Source of the DNA: Pseudooceanicola marinus
Lineage (GTDB): Bacteria; Pseudomonadota; Alphaproteobacteria; Rhodobacterales; Rhodobacteraceae
Direction: 5' to 3'
Length of the DNA: 64,000 nucleotides
Assembly (NCBI RefSeq): GCF_002786295.1
Contig: NZ_PGTC01000029.1
Location: 64,064 to 128,063 of the forward strand
Below the pieces are notes generated by a model. It had not been told where the DNA came from, ran no database searches, and saw nothing but the letters and a program-made list of their open reading frames with translations. Each line of letters begins with the position of its first letter. The stretch's first letter is position 1. Shown here in pieces: positions 54,788 through 63,920 of this stretch. A program made the translations under genes and the position numbers.

Positions 54788-57253
54788 TCAGGCGATCGCG
54801 GCCGTCAGTGCGGGGGCCACGCGGCGCAGGCGCAGGGCGTTGCTGACCACGATGACCGAGGAAGCCGCCATGGCCGCCGACGCCAGCATCGGCGACAGCA
54901 TCGGCCCACCCCAGAGCGCCAGCAGCCCGGCCGCCACGGGGATCAGCGCGACGTTGTAGGCGAAGGCCCAGAAGAGGTTCTGGTGAATGTTCGACATGGT
55001 GCGCCGCGACAGGTCCATCGCAGTCACGACGCCGCGCAGGTCGCCCCCGATCAGCACGACCTCGGCGGCCTCCATGGCCACGTCGGTGCCCGACCCCATG
55101 GCGATGCCCACGTCCGCCGCCGCCAGCGCCGGGGCGTCGTTGATGCCATCGCCGGCAAAGATCACCGCACCGGCCTCGGCGCGCAGTTCTTCGACCGCGC
55201 GGGCCTTGTCGGTGGGTTTCACCTCTGCCCGGACATGTTCGATCCCCAGTTCGCGGGCCACGTGCTGCGCGGCGGCCTGGCTGTCGCCGGTCACCATGGC
55301 AGGGTGCAGACCGCGCGCCTTCAGCGCCGCAATCACGGCGCGGGTTTCCTCGCGGATCTCGTCGGAGATCGCCAGGACGGCCAGAGTCTGGTTGAGCTTC
55401 TCGGCATAAAGCACCGTGGCGCCTTCATTTTCCCAGGCCGCCGCCTGACTTTCCAACTCGGGTGGCAGATCGCAGCGCAGGAAGGCCCGGTTGCCGATGC
55501 GGATCTCCTCACCGCCGACAAGGCCGGTCAGCCCCTCGCCCGGGATGGCCGTCACGCCCTCCGCCTGCGGCAGGGTCAGCCCGCGCGCCTCGGCACCGGC
55601 GACGATGGCGCGACCGATGGGATGTTCCGACTGAGACTCCAGCGCGGCGAGCGCGGCCAGCGCCTCGTCCTCGGCGCCCAGGGCGGCGATCCCGCCCAGC
55701 ACCGGCTTGCCCCGGGTCAGCGTGCCGGTCTTGTCGAAGGCCACCACTTGCGCCTCCTGCATCCGTTGCAGCGCGTCGCCCCGGCGGAACAGCACACCCA
55801 GTTCCGAGGCCCGCCCCGTGCTGACCATGATCGACACCGGAACCGCCAGCCCCATGGCGCAGGGGCAGGCCACGACCAGCACCGAAACGGCCGCAACCAC
55901 AGCCGCGCCCAGCCCGCCGCCCGCCAGCAGCCAGACCGCCAGGGTCAGCAGCGCCACGACAATCACCGCCGGGACGAAGACCTGCGCCACGCGGTCCACA
56001 AGGTTCTGGATCGGCAGCTTGGCGCCCTGCGCCTCGTCCACCGCCTGCATGATGCGGGCCAGCACCGTGTCCTCTCCGGTCGCCGTGGCGCGCATCACCA
56101 GCGCGCCTGCGCCGTTGACGGTGCCGCCAATCACCGGATCGCCGGGGCGGCGGGTCGCCGGGATCGGCTCGCCGGTCACCATGCTTTCGTCGATGTCCGA
56201 CGTGCCTTCGGCAACCACGCCGTCCACCGGCAGGCGGTCGCCGGGCTTCAGCGCGATCATGTCACCGGGCTGCAGGGCGCTGACGGGCACCGGAGAGAGC
56301 GTTCCATCAGGTGCGCGCAGCATCGCCTCGCGCACCTGCAGGCCGGCCAGGCGCCGGATCGCGGCGGACGCCCGGCCCCGGGCGCGGGACTCCATCCAGC
56401 GGCCCGCCAGGATCAGGGTCACGATGACGGCGGCCGCCTCGAAATAGACATGGGCCGCGCCCTCGGGCAGGACGCCGGGGGCAAAGGTGGCCACGGTGGA
56501 ATAGGCCCAGGCGGCGGAGGTGCCCAGCACCACCAGCGCGTTCATGTCGGGGGCCATGTGGCGGATCGTGGGCAGGCCCAGGCGGAAGAACCGCGCGCCG
56601 GGCCAGGCCAGGACCAGCGTGGTCAGAAGGAACTGGATCACGTTCGAGGCGGTCATGCCGATGCTGTTCTCGATCAGCATGTGGAAGCCCGGCACCAGGT
56701 GCGCCCCCATGGCCAGCACCACCACCGGCAGCGACAGCGCGCCGGCCAGAACGGTGTCGCGGCGCAGCCCGGCGGCTTCGGCTTCGGCGCGCGCCTCGGC
56801 CTGTTCCGAGGCACTTGCGCCGCTGCTGGCCTCGCGCGCGGAATAGCCTGCTTTTTCAATCGCCTGAACGACGTCCCTCATGTCAACCGCACCGGTCAGG
56901 ACCTTCGCCCGGGCCGTGCCGTTGGCCAAGTTGAAGGAGGCCTCCTCGACCCCCGGCAGCGCCGTCATCGCCCCCTCGATCCGCGCCGCGCAGGAGCCGC
57001 AGGTGGCGCCCTCGACATCCAGGACCAGTGTGGTTTCGGAGGCCGGATAGCCCGCCTCCTGCAACCTGGCCGCCACGGCAGCCGGCGTCAGGCTGCCGTC
57101 ATGTTCGATCTCAGCCTTGCGGGTCGCCAGGTTCACCCGTGCCTCGCGGGTGCCCGGCATCTCCGACAGGGCGGTTTCCGCCCGCCGCACGCAGCCGCCG
57201 CAGTTCAGCCCGGTCACTTCCAAGGTCAGGGTGTGGGGAGATATCTGGTCCAT
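54788..57253 (-). CDS. copA: Copper-exporting P1B-type ATPase
   Basis: An 821-residue heavy-metal P-type ATPase. Two N-terminal metal-binding domains carry LNCGGC (Cys18/Cys21) and ATCGSC (near residue 82). Eight membrane helices are expected; the transport site is ACPCAMGLAVP, the phosphorylated Asp is in FDKTGTLTRGKP, the HP motif in SEHPIGRAIV, and the hinge in GDGINDAPALA. CPC plus these motifs marks the Cu(I)-exporting CopA group. The ATG at 57253 places MBD1 at the N terminus. It is a single gene downstream of the phn operon. Confidence 0.95.
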   Translation of the reverse strand: MDQISPHTLTLEVTGLNCGGCVRRAETALSEMPGTREARVNLATRKAEIEHDGSLTPAAVAARLQEAGYPASETTLVLDVEGATCGSCAARIEGAMTALPGVEEASFNLANGTARAKVLTGAVDMRDVVQAIEKAGYSAREASSGASASEQAEARAEAEAAGLRRDTVLAGALSLPVVVLAMGAHLVPGFHMLIENSIGMTASNVIQFLLTTLVLAWPGARFFRLGLPTIRHMAPDMNALVVLGTSAAWAYSTVATFAPGVLPEGAAHVYFEAAAVIVTLILAGRWMESRARGRASAAIRRLAGLQVREAMLRAPDGTLSPVPVSALQPGDMIALKPGDRLPVDGVVAEGTSDIDESMVTGEPIPATRRPGDPVIGGTVNGAGALVMRATATGEDTVLARIMQAVDEAQGAKLPIQNLVDRVAQVFVPAVIVVALLTLAVWLLAGGGLGAAVVAAVSVLVVACPCAMGLAVPVSIMVSTGRASELGVLFRRGDALQRMQEAQVVAFDKTGTLTRGKPVLGGIAALGAEDEALAALAALESQSEHPIGRAIVAGAEARGLTLPQAEGVTAIPGEGLTGLVGGEEIRIGNRAFLRCDLPPELESQAAAWENEGATVLYAEKLNQTLAVLAISDEIREETRAVIAALKARGLHPAMVTGDSQAAAQHVARELGIEHVRAEVKPTDKARAVEELRAEAGAVIFAGDGINDAPALAAADVGIAMGSGTDVAMEAAEVVLIGGDLRGVVTAMDLSRRTMSNIHQNLFWAFAYNVALIPVAAGLLALWGGPMLSPMLASAAMAASSVIVVSNALRLRRVAPALTAAIA

Positions 57254-57302
57254 GGGGCACCACCTTTCGACGAATAGATGGATCCGCCACCTATGAAAGG
57301 TC

Positions 57303-57325
57303 AAGGGGCAGCCCTGCTGCCCCTT
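57303..57325. terminator. Terminator hairpin between phnM and copA
   Basis: AAGGGGCAGC pairs perfectly with GCTGCCCCTT around a three-base loop, a ten-base stem. It lies 46 nt beyond the phnM stop and just ahead of the likely copA promoter (TTGACC at 57306-57301, minus strand), so it should insulate the two transcripts. Confidence 0.75.
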
Positions 57326-57370
57326 CTGCGGCGCATGGCCGCCCCTTCCGTGCCAGATCGCGTGGCCCGG

Positions 57371-58552
57371 TCAGCCGACGCGCGCGCCCTCGACGAAGAC
57401 GCCGCGCACCACCGGCACGTTGCCGCGCTTGGCAAAGCGGATCAGGTCGGCCCGCTGGCCCACCTCCAGCGCGCCCCGGTCGTTCAGCCCCGAGGCCCGC
57501 GCCGGCGAACGGGTCACCGTCGCCATCCCGCGCGCCATGTCGCCCCAGTGTTCGCCCAGCATCACCGCCGCCTGCAAAAGCGCCGCCGGCACGTAGTCGG
57601 AGCTGATAATGTCCAGCAGGCCGAGGTCCGCCAGTTCCAGCGCGGAGACGTTGCCGGAATGCGACCCGCCCCGGATCAGGTTGGGCGCCCCCATGATGAC
57701 CTGGATACCGTGGTCATGGCAGGCCCGCGCCGCCTCCACCGTGGTCGGGAACTCCGCCAGGCGGATGCCGTGGCGGGCGGAGGTTTCGACCTGGTCGCGG
57801 GTGGTGTCGTCATGGCTGGCCAGCACCGCGCCATAATTCGCCGCCGCCTGCACTGAGGCCGCCTCGTGCCGGGCGCCCAGCCGGTCATGCAGATCGTAGA
57901 GGAACTGGCAGTACTCGCCGAAGCCTTCCTTCGACAGCCCGTGCTTGCCGCAGACATAATCCTCGAACTTCGAGATGTCGCTGAACTGGCGCTGGCCCGG
58001 GGTGTGATCCATCAGGGAGACGATGCCCACGTTGTCCTCGGGGCCGAACTCTGACAGCTCCTCGATCAGGGTCTCGGAGCAGGTCTCGGCCCGCAGGTGC
58101 AGCTTGTGGCTGATCTTCAGGGCACCGGCGTCGCGCATGGCGGCGATCTGGTCGGCCATGGGGCGGGCATAGCGGCGGTAGTCCCCGCGCGGCCCCTCGA
58201 CGATCGAGCCCACCCGGATCGCGTCGAAGACCGTGGTGATGCCGCAGCCGGCCAGTTCCGCGTCATGGGCGACGATGGCGGCATTGTGCGGCCAGTGGGC
58301 CTTGGGACGCGGGGTGATGTGGCGTTCCAGGTTGTCGGTGTGCAGCTCGATCAGCCCGGGCGAAAGGTAGTCGCCCTCGCAATCGACCGCGCCCGCGGGT
58401 ACCGCGCCGCTGCCGATCTCGGCAATCTCGCCGCCGCGGATCACCACATGGCCCCTGCGCGTCTCGCCGGGCAGCACCAGGGTGGCATTGGCCAGGATCA
58501 ACTCGTCCGTCGTGCTTTTCGCCATCTCGTTTTTCACCATCTGGTCTTTCAT
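57371..58552 (-). CDS. phnM: PhnM, ribose 1-methylphosphonate 5-triphosphate diphosphatase
   Basis: A 393-residue amidohydrolase-superfamily enzyme of the C-P lyase pathway, which removes diphosphate from the alkylphosphonate ribose triphosphate. LSPGLIELHTDNLERH is the first metal motif (His-x-Asp variant), LKISHKLHLRAET holds the bridging Lys and next His, and SLMDHTPGQRQF is another. IISSDYVPAALL near the C terminus carries the catalytic Asp. It overlaps phnN by four bases and ends the operon. Confidence 0.94.
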   Translation of the reverse strand: MKDQMVKNEMAKSTTDELILANATLVLPGETRRGHVVIRGGEIAEIGSGAVPAGAVDCEGDYLSPGLIELHTDNLERHITPRPKAHWPHNAAIVAHDAELAGCGITTVFDAIRVGSIVEGPRGDYRRYARPMADQIAAMRDAGALKISHKLHLRAETCSETLIEELSEFGPEDNVGIVSLMDHTPGQRQFSDISKFEDYVCGKHGLSKEGFGEYCQFLYDLHDRLGARHEAASVQAAANYGAVLASHDDTTRDQVETSARHGIRLAEFPTTVEAARACHDHGIQVIMGAPNLIRGGSHSGNVSALELADLGLLDIISSDYVPAALLQAAVMLGEHWGDMARGMATVTRSPARASGLNDRGALEVGQRADLIRFAKRGNVPVVRGVFVEGARVG

Positions 58553-59121
58553 CGTCTCACTTCCATCTCTGTTGCCGCCTCTTGCAGCCTGTCGTCCAGC
58601 AGGGCCAGCACCGCCGCGACGGTGCGCTCCAGCGGGCCCGAATTGTCCAGTTCCACCACGTCAACGCTTTCCGGCAGGGCAAAGCCCGCCCGTGCCAGGC
58701 GCCCCGCGATCTCCTCTCGGCTTTCGCGCCCCCGCGCGGCCAGCCGGTCGGCCAGGACCTCCACGGGGGCGGTCAGGGCGACGCAGGCGAACCCCGGTAC
58801 CTTCGCCTGGGCCTCTGGCAGCACCGCGCGCGAGAGGTTCACCAACAGGTCGCGCCCCGCGGCCAGCTCGTCCAGGACCGTGGCCGGGATACCATAGTGC
58901 AGCCCATGGGCCGGCCAGGACAGCAGGAAGGCGCCCCGGGCGGCACGGGCGGCAAATTCCGCCTCGCTGACACCCTCGAACTCTTCGCCCCCGGCCTCCG
59001 ACGGTCGCGTGATGACACGCCGCACCAACCCGATGCCCGGGCGGGCGGCGGCCACCGCCTCCATCACGCTGTCCTTGCCGACGCCCGACGGCCCGACGAT
59101 GCCCAGAAGACGTCCCGCCAT
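58549..59121 (-). CDS. phnN: PhnN, ribose 1,5-bisphosphate phosphokinase
   Basis: A 190-residue P-loop kinase, guanylate-kinase-like: LGIVGPSGVGKDSVMEAV at the N terminus, RRVITRPSEAGGEEFEGVS as the nucleotide-binding region. PhnN turns ribose 1,5-bisphosphate into PRPP, recycling the C-P lyase product. It overlaps phnL by one base and phnM by four. Confidence 0.93.
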   Translation of the reverse strand: MAGRLLGIVGPSGVGKDSVMEAVAAARPGIGLVRRVITRPSEAGGEEFEGVSEAEFAARAARGAFLLSWPAHGLHYGIPATVLDELAAGRDLLVNLSRAVLPEAQAKVPGFACVALTAPVEVLADRLAARGRESREEIAGRLARAGFALPESVDVVELDNSGPLERTVAAVLALLDDRLQEAATEMEVRR

Positions 59122-59816
59122 CAGGCCACCCGCGCCGGGGTGAAGCCGGTCACGTCGACCTCGCGGTCACAGACTCGGTCGCGGGCCGGCTGATCGTGGA
59201 AAATGCCCACGATGGCCGCGCCGCGTGCCTTGGCCTCCTCGATCAGCTGCAACACCTCCTCGCGGTTCACCGCGTCGAGGCTGGCGGTCGGCTCGTCGAG
59301 CAGCAGCGCCGGGTACTGGCGGGCAAAGCCGCGGGCGATATTCACCCGCTGCTGTTCGCCGCCCGAAAACGTGGTGGGCGACAGCCCCCAGAGGCGTTCG
59401 GGGATGTTCAGCCGGGTCAGCAGGGTACGGGCGCGCTCCTGCGCCACTTCCCGGGGCAGGCCCACCGACAGCAGCGGCTCGGCCACCACCTCCAGCGTCG
59501 GCACCCGGGGCACCACCCGCAGGAACTGGCTGACGTAGCCCAGCACGGCGCGGCGCAGCGCCAGGATCTCGCGCGGCTCGGCGGTGGCGACATCGGTGCC
59601 GTCCACCAGGATCCGCCCCGAAGCGGCCAGGTAGTTGCCGTAGATCATCCGCATCAGGGTGGATTTGCCCGCCCCCGAGGCGCCGACCAGTGCCACGCAT
59701 TCGCCGGGGGCCACCGCAAGGCTCGCCCCTTCCATCACCGGAATGACCGTGCCGCCCTGGTTGTGCAGGGTGAAGGTCTTGGTCACGTTCTCGACCGAGA
59801 TCATTGCGTCCGTCAT
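59121..59816 (-). CDS. phnL: PhnL, C-P lyase ABC-type ATPase
   Basis: A 231-residue ABC ATPase. Walker A is [14 protein letters not shown], signature [15 protein letters not shown], Walker [13 protein letters not shown]. In the C-P lyase system PhnL associates with the core complex and is not known to be a membrane transporter. It lies 11 nt after phnK. Confidence 0.93.
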   Translation of the reverse strand: MTDAMISVENVTKTFTLHNQGGTVIPVMEGASLAVAPGECVALVGASGAGKSTLMRMIYGNYLAASGRILVDGTDVATAEPREILALRRAVLGYVSQFLRVVPRVPTLEVVAEPLLSVGLPREVAQERARTLLTRLNIPERLWGLSPTTFSGGEQQRVNIARGFARQYPALLLDEPTASLDAVNREEVLQLIEEAKARGAAIVGIFHDQPARDRVCDREVDVTGFTPARVA

Positions 59817-59827
59817 CTCATCTCTCC

Positions 59828-60631
59828 TCAGACCTGCAGGACCGAGCTGACCAGCAGCTGGGTATAGGCATGTTGCGGGTCGTCCAGCACCTGGTCGGTC
59901 AGGCCGGTTTCGACCACATGGCCGGATTTCATCACCATCAGCCGGTCCGCCAGCAGGCGGACCACGGCCAAGTCATGGGTGACGATGATGGCCGACAGGC
60001 CCATCTCTCGCACCAGCCCGCGCAGGAGATCCAGCAGGCGCGCCTGCACGCTGACGTCGAGGCCGCCCGTGGGTTCATCCATGAAGACCAGCCGCGGGCC
60101 GGTGACCAGGTTGCGCGCGATCTGCAACCGCTGGCGCATGCCGCCCGAAAAGGCCGTGGGCCGGTCGTCCATCCGATCGGCGGCGATTTCCACCCGGCCC
60201 AGCCAGTCCTCGGCCTTGGCCCGGATGTCGCCGTAGTGGCGTGCCCCCAGCCCCATCAGGCGTTCGCCCACGTTGCCGCCGGCGCTGACATTCATGCGCA
60301 GCCCCTCATGGGCGTGCTGATGCACGAAGGCCCAGTCGGTGCGCCCCAGCATGCGCCGCTCCGGCTCGCTCATGGTCACGGTATCGACCATCTGGCCCGC
60401 ACGGTCGAACAGCACCCGGCCCGTATCGGCCGCCAGGTGGCCCGCCAGGCAGTTCAGCAGGGTCGTCTTGCCCGAGCCGCTTTCACCCACGATGCCCATC
60501 ACCTCGCCCGGGTAGAGGTCGAAGGAAACCTCCTCGCAGCCGATCCGCCCGCCGTAGTATTTCGCCAGCCCCTCGACCGTCAGCAACGGCCGGTCGGTGG
60601 CGCCGGCGCGGTCCTCGATCATGTCCTTCAT
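59828..60631 (-). CDS. phnK: PhnK, C-P lyase ABC-type ATPase
   Basis: A 267-residue ABC ATPase. Walker [15 protein letters not shown], signature [15 protein letters not shown], Walker [13 protein letters not shown], switch VTHDLAV. The [22 protein letters not shown] segment is typical of PhnK, which binds the PhnJ subunit of the core. The ATG at 60631 follows a GTGAGACG leader nearly identical to that of phnM. Confidence 0.94.
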   Translation of the reverse strand: MKDMIEDRAGATDRPLLTVEGLAKYYGGRIGCEEVSFDLYPGEVMGIVGESGSGKTTLLNCLAGHLAADTGRVLFDRAGQMVDTVTMSEPERRMLGRTDWAFVHQHAHEGLRMNVSAGGNVGERLMGLGARHYGDIRAKAEDWLGRVEIAADRMDDRPTAFSGGMRQRLQIARNLVTGPRLVFMDEPTGGLDVSVQARLLDLLRGLVREMGLSAIIVTHDLAVVRLLADRLMVMKSGHVVETGLTDQVLDDPQHAYTQLLVSSVLQV

Positions 60632-60653
60632 CGTCTCACTCTCCGTTCCGCGC

Positions 60654-61535
60654 TCAGGCTGCGCTCTCGGCCACGCCGAGGGGCCCAAGGTGCCCCGCCG
60701 CGCGACGCTCGCCGCAGAAATCCGTGTCCGAACAGACGAACATCCGCCCGCCCGCATCATCGGTGATCACCTCGTCGAGATAGCTGTCCTCCGCCCCGCA
60801 CAGGTCGCAGCAATGCTCGGCCCGCATCCGGGTGAAGGGGTAGTCCTCGAAATCGAGGCTCACGACCTCGCAATAGGGCGGCAGGGCATAGATCCGCTGC
60901 TCCCGGCCCGCGCCAAACAGCTGAATGCCCGCCATCTCCAGCTTGGGGTTGTCGAACTTGGGGATCGGGCTGGGGTCCATCACGTAGCGCCCCTCCACCT
61001 TCACCGGATAGGCATAGGCGGTGGCGATCTCGCCGTGGCGCGCGATGTCCTCGTAGAGCTTGACGTGCATCAGCCCGTATTCCTCCAGCGCATGCATCTT
61101 GCGCGTCTCCACCTCCGAGGGTTCGAGGAAGCGCAGAGGTTCCGGGATCGGCACCTGGTAGACCAGCACCTGGCCCTCGGTCAGGTCCCGTTCCGGGATC
61201 CGGTGACGGGTCTGGATGACCGTGGCCTCGGCGGTCTTTTCGGTAGTCTCAACCTGCGCCACCTTCTCGAAGAAGCGCCGGATGGACACGGCGTTGGTGG
61301 TGTCATCCGCCCCCTGGTCGATGACCTTGAAGCGGTCCTCGGGCACCATGATGGCGGCCGAGATCTGCACGCCGCCGGTGCCCCAGCCATAGGGCATGGG
61401 CATTTCGCGGCTCGCGAAAGGCACCTGGTAGCCCGGGATCGCCAGCGCCTTCAGCAGCGCGCGGCGGATCATCCGCTTGGTCTGTTCGTCGAGGTAGGCG
61501 AAATTGTACTCGCCCGCGATCTGTTCCACGCTCAT
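60654..61535 (-). CDS. phnJ: PhnJ, carbon-phosphorus lyase
   Basis: A 293-residue radical-SAM C-P bond cleaving enzyme. The four key cysteines are present near the C terminus: CDLC (two cluster ligands), then FVCSDTDFC, giving the third cluster ligand and, six residues on, the catalytic Cys equivalent to E. coli Cys272. The N terminus (NFAYLDEQTKRMIRRALLKALAIPGYQVPF) is conserved. Its start overlaps the stop of a 38-codon ORF by three bases. Confidence 0.96.
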   Translation of the reverse strand: MSVEQIAGEYNFAYLDEQTKRMIRRALLKALAIPGYQVPFASREMPMPYGWGTGGVQISAAIMVPEDRFKVIDQGADDTTNAVSIRRFFEKVAQVETTEKTAEATVIQTRHRIPERDLTEGQVLVYQVPIPEPLRFLEPSEVETRKMHALEEYGLMHVKLYEDIARHGEIATAYAYPVKVEGRYVMDPSPIPKFDNPKLEMAGIQLFGAGREQRIYALPPYCEVVSLDFEDYPFTRMRAEHCCDLCGAEDSYLDEVITDDAGGRMFVCSDTDFCGERRAAGHLGPLGVAESAA

Positions 61536-61648
61536 GCGTCCTGCTCCCGGGCGGAAGGCGCCACGCCCCCTGCCCCTATCCGATAGCCGAAAATACTCTC
61601 GCCGAAGGCTTCGGCCCGGCACGGGCCGAAAATGCAATGGCTGCTCAT
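61532..61648 (-). CDS. Candidate 38-residue small protein between phnI and phnJ
   Basis: An ATG at 61648 overlaps the phnI stop by four bases (ATGA), and its TGA overlaps the phnJ ATG by the same pattern. The peptide reads MSSHCIFGPCRAEAFGESIF and ends GYRIGAGGVAPSAREQDA. It has a Cys-x4-Cys pair and a glycine-rich tail. The standard phn operon runs phnI directly into phnJ, so this is an extra coding frame or a coupling device. I know no family for it. The double overlap is the main support for translation. Confidence 0.55.
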   Translation of the reverse strand: MSSHCIFGPCRAEAFGESIFGYRIGAGGVAPSAREQDA

Positions 61649-62754
61649 TCCGCCGCCTCCCGGCGCGCGCCCTGCTGCGCCGCATCCGCCTCGCGACGGA
61701 TCTTGCGCACCAGTTCCAGTTCCGACTGGAAATCGACGTAGTGGGGCAGCTTGATATGTTCGAGGAAGCCCGTCGCCTGGATATTGTCCGAATGGTACAG
61801 CACGAATTCCTCGTCCTGCGCCGGCGCGCCCTTGTCGTCTTCGCCCAGCTCCTTCCAACGCAGCGCCCGGTCGACCAGCGCCATGGAGATCGCCTTGCGC
61901 TCCGTCTGGCCAAAGACCAGGCCATAGCCCCGGGTGAACTGCGGCGGCTCGGTCTTGCTGCCCAGGAACTGGTTCACGGTCTCACATTCGGTGAGGGTGA
62001 TCTCGCCGACCTCGATGGCAAAGCCCAGCTCGGGGATCTCGGCCTCGACCGGGACGGTACCGATGCGAAGCTCGCCCACGAAGGGGTGGTTCTTGGCGTA
62101 GCCCCGTTGGGTGGAATAGGCCATCGACAGGACGAAGCCCTCGTCGCCCCGGGTCAGCGCCTGCAGGCGCAGCGGGCGCTCGGCGGGCAGCTCCAGAGGC
62201 TCGCGCGTCAGGTCGCCGGGCTGGTCGGCCTCGGGCGCGGGGGGCACCTCGTCCTGGATCAGACCTTCGCGGTTCAGGAACTCCGTCACCCGGGGCATCA
62301 CCGGATGCTCGGCGGCCTCCGCCGGGGGCTCGGGCCGCTCCAGCCCTTCCGCCTCTAGCGCGAAGTCCAGCAGACGGTGGGTATAGTCAAACGTCGGGCC
62401 CAGCACCTGCCCCCCCGGCACATCCTTGAAGGTGGCCGAGATGCGCCGGTCACAGGCCATCGCCCCGGTATCGACGGGCTGCGAATAGCCGAAGCGCGGC
62501 AGGGTCGTGCGATAGGCGCGGATCAGGAAAATCGCCTCGATCAGATCGCCGCGTGCCTGCTTGATCGCCAGCGCCGCCAGGTCGGGATCGTAGAGGGAGC
62601 CCTCGGCCATCACCCGGTTCACCGCCAGCGCCAGCTGTTCGCGGATCTGCGCCACCGACAGCTCGGTGACCGACACATCGCCCCGGCGTTCGTCCTCCAG
62701 CCACTCATGGGCCTTATCGATGGCCTTCTCGCCACCTTTCACTGCCACATACAT
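61645..62754 (-). CDS. phnI: PhnI, C-P lyase core subunit
   Basis: A 369-residue protein. It begins MYVAVKGGEKAIDKAHEWL, the PhnI hallmark, with RISATFKDVPGGQVLGPTFDYTHRLLDF in the middle and HYVDFQSELELVRKIRREAD near the end. PhnI with PhnL, PhnG and PhnH attaches the phosphonate to ATP in place of adenine. The start shares bases with the phnH stop. Confidence 0.95.
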   Translation of the reverse strand: MYVAVKGGEKAIDKAHEWLEDERRGDVSVTELSVAQIREQLALAVNRVMAEGSLYDPDLAALAIKQARGDLIEAIFLIRAYRTTLPRFGYSQPVDTGAMACDRRISATFKDVPGGQVLGPTFDYTHRLLDFALEAEGLERPEPPAEAAEHPVMPRVTEFLNREGLIQDEVPPAPEADQPGDLTREPLELPAERPLRLQALTRGDEGFVLSMAYSTQRGYAKNHPFVGELRIGTVPVEAEIPELGFAIEVGEITLTECETVNQFLGSKTEPPQFTRGYGLVFGQTERKAISMALVDRALRWKELGEDDKGAPAQDEEFVLYHSDNIQATGFLEHIKLPHYVDFQSELELVRKIRREADAAQQGARREAAE

Positions 62755-63350
62755 CAGGCAAGCTCCCCTTCGGCAACGCGCGTGGTGCGCGGCAGCGCCC
62801 AGAGGGTCGCGCCGTCGCAGAAATAGAAATCCAGCCCCAGCGGGAAGAGCGCCCGGTTGGCCTGGAACGGGCCCACGGCGGGCAGCTCGGCCCGGCGGCT
62901 CTCCTTGATCCCCGGCCCGACCAGTGTCACCGGCTGGGCCGCAAAGGCGCCGTCGACGATCAGCGTGGCGCTGCGGTCGGGGTACTCGGCGGTGCCGATG
63001 GCGTATTGGCCCAGATCGCCCAGGGCCTCCCAGGTGCCCAGCCCGAAGGCCGCCTCGCCCCGCGCCACCAGCGGCGCCCCGCAGTGGAAGGTGATCCAGT
63101 CGCGCACCTCCGGCCGGTCATGATCGCCCGCCAGATGCACCGGCGTTTCCGGATCGCACAGGACCAGCAGCAGGGTCGCCGCCGCCGGGCTGACCGGCGC
63201 GGGCGCCGCGCCCAGGTCTCCCAGCTTCTGTACCTCGCCGGGGCGTGCCATGACCTCCAGCGCCGCGCGGAAGGCGCGGGCCGACTGGCGCGGCGCATCC
63301 TCGAAGCCGCCCGTCAGGGCCTCGCTTGCCATTGCTCCGTTTCGGGTCAT
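62754..63350 (-). CDS. phnH: PhnH, C-P lyase core subunit
   Basis: A 198-residue subunit. GGFEDAPRQSARAFRAALEVMARPGEV at the N terminus and LVLCDPETPVHLAGDHD are typical; FYFCDGATLWALPRTTRV ends the protein. PhnH is a dimeric, PLP-transferase-like fold without PLP and belongs to the GHIJ core. The ATG at 63350 shares one base with the phnG stop. Confidence 0.94.
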   Translation of the reverse strand: MTRNGAMASEALTGGFEDAPRQSARAFRAALEVMARPGEVQKLGDLGAAPAPVSPAAATLLLVLCDPETPVHLAGDHDRPEVRDWITFHCGAPLVARGEAAFGLGTWEALGDLGQYAIGTAEYPDRSATLIVDGAFAAQPVTLVGPGIKESRRAELPAVGPFQANRALFPLGLDFYFCDGATLWALPRTTRVAEGELA

Positions 63351-63814
63351 CAGTCTTCTCCCCGTACCATGGTGAAGAAATCCACCTTCGTCTGATCGGC
63401 CCTGGTCGCCCGCGCGGCCCGGGCCGCCGTCATCTCGGCCTCCAGCGGATCCAGCAGTTTGGCCCGCAGGCGCGGGGCGTCGGCGCCCTGCATGCCCGCA
63501 TCGACCAGCGCAGCGATCTCGGCCTTCTTGCGATCCCGGCCCTGCACCATGGCATGGCCGACCGCTCCCGCTTCGGTCTTCAGCGAACAGCGCGTCACGC
63601 TCATCTCGCCCAGGTTGAAGGCCGCGCCGGTGCCCCCGGCCCGACCGCGCACCATCACGCCGCCGACTTCCGGCGCGCGCAGCCAGGTGAACCCCGCCTC
63701 GCGCCCCGCCTCGGCCCAAAGCGCCGCCAGCCGCGCCGCCGGCGCCTTCGCCAGAAGCGACATCCAGGCCTTCCGGGCCGCCTCCTCTTCCGTCAATTCC
63801 CGCCGTTCCGACAT
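63350..63814 (-). CDS. phnG: PhnG, C-P lyase core subunit
   Basis: A 154-residue subunit. RKAWMSLLAKAPAARLAALW and GAAFNLGEMSVTRCSLKTEAGAVGHAMVQGRDRKKAEIAAL are the diagnostic blocks. It is the first gene of the operon, divergent from phnF over a 106-nt region that holds palindromic operators. Confidence 0.94.
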   Translation of the reverse strand: MSERRELTEEEAARKAWMSLLAKAPAARLAALWAEAGREAGFTWLRAPEVGGVMVRGRAGGTGAAFNLGEMSVTRCSLKTEAGAVGHAMVQGRDRKKAEIAALVDAGMQGADAPRLRAKLLDPLEAEMTAARAARATRADQTKVDFFTMVRGED

Positions 63815-63828
63815 TAGACACCTTGCAG

Positions 63829-63868
63829 ATTTGTCTATCTAACTATACAACTAGACAAATCTATAGAC
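63829..63868. promoter_or_regulatory. Putative PhnF operators between phnG and phnF
   Basis: TTGTCTA (63831-63837) and TAGACAA (63852-63858) form an inverted repeat 14 nt apart, and TATAGACA (63862-63869) adds a third half-site. The AT-rich stretch stands out from GC-rich surroundings. GntR/HutC-type PhnF proteins bind such TCTAxAC-like sites. The shared position suggests control of both genes. Confidence 0.6.
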
Positions 63869-63920
63869 AGCCGCCCCGAGTCGCACAAGGCCGGGCGCCC
63901 CCGATCAGGATGAAACTTTC

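Noticed and set aside
57254-57302. CueR-type copper promoter before copA
   Set aside because: On the minus strand TTGACC is followed by 19 nt to CATCTAT, the stretched spacing of MerR-type promoters, but the expected ACCTTCC/GGAAGGT dyad is not there (only ACCTTTC and AGGTGG). Too weak to call.
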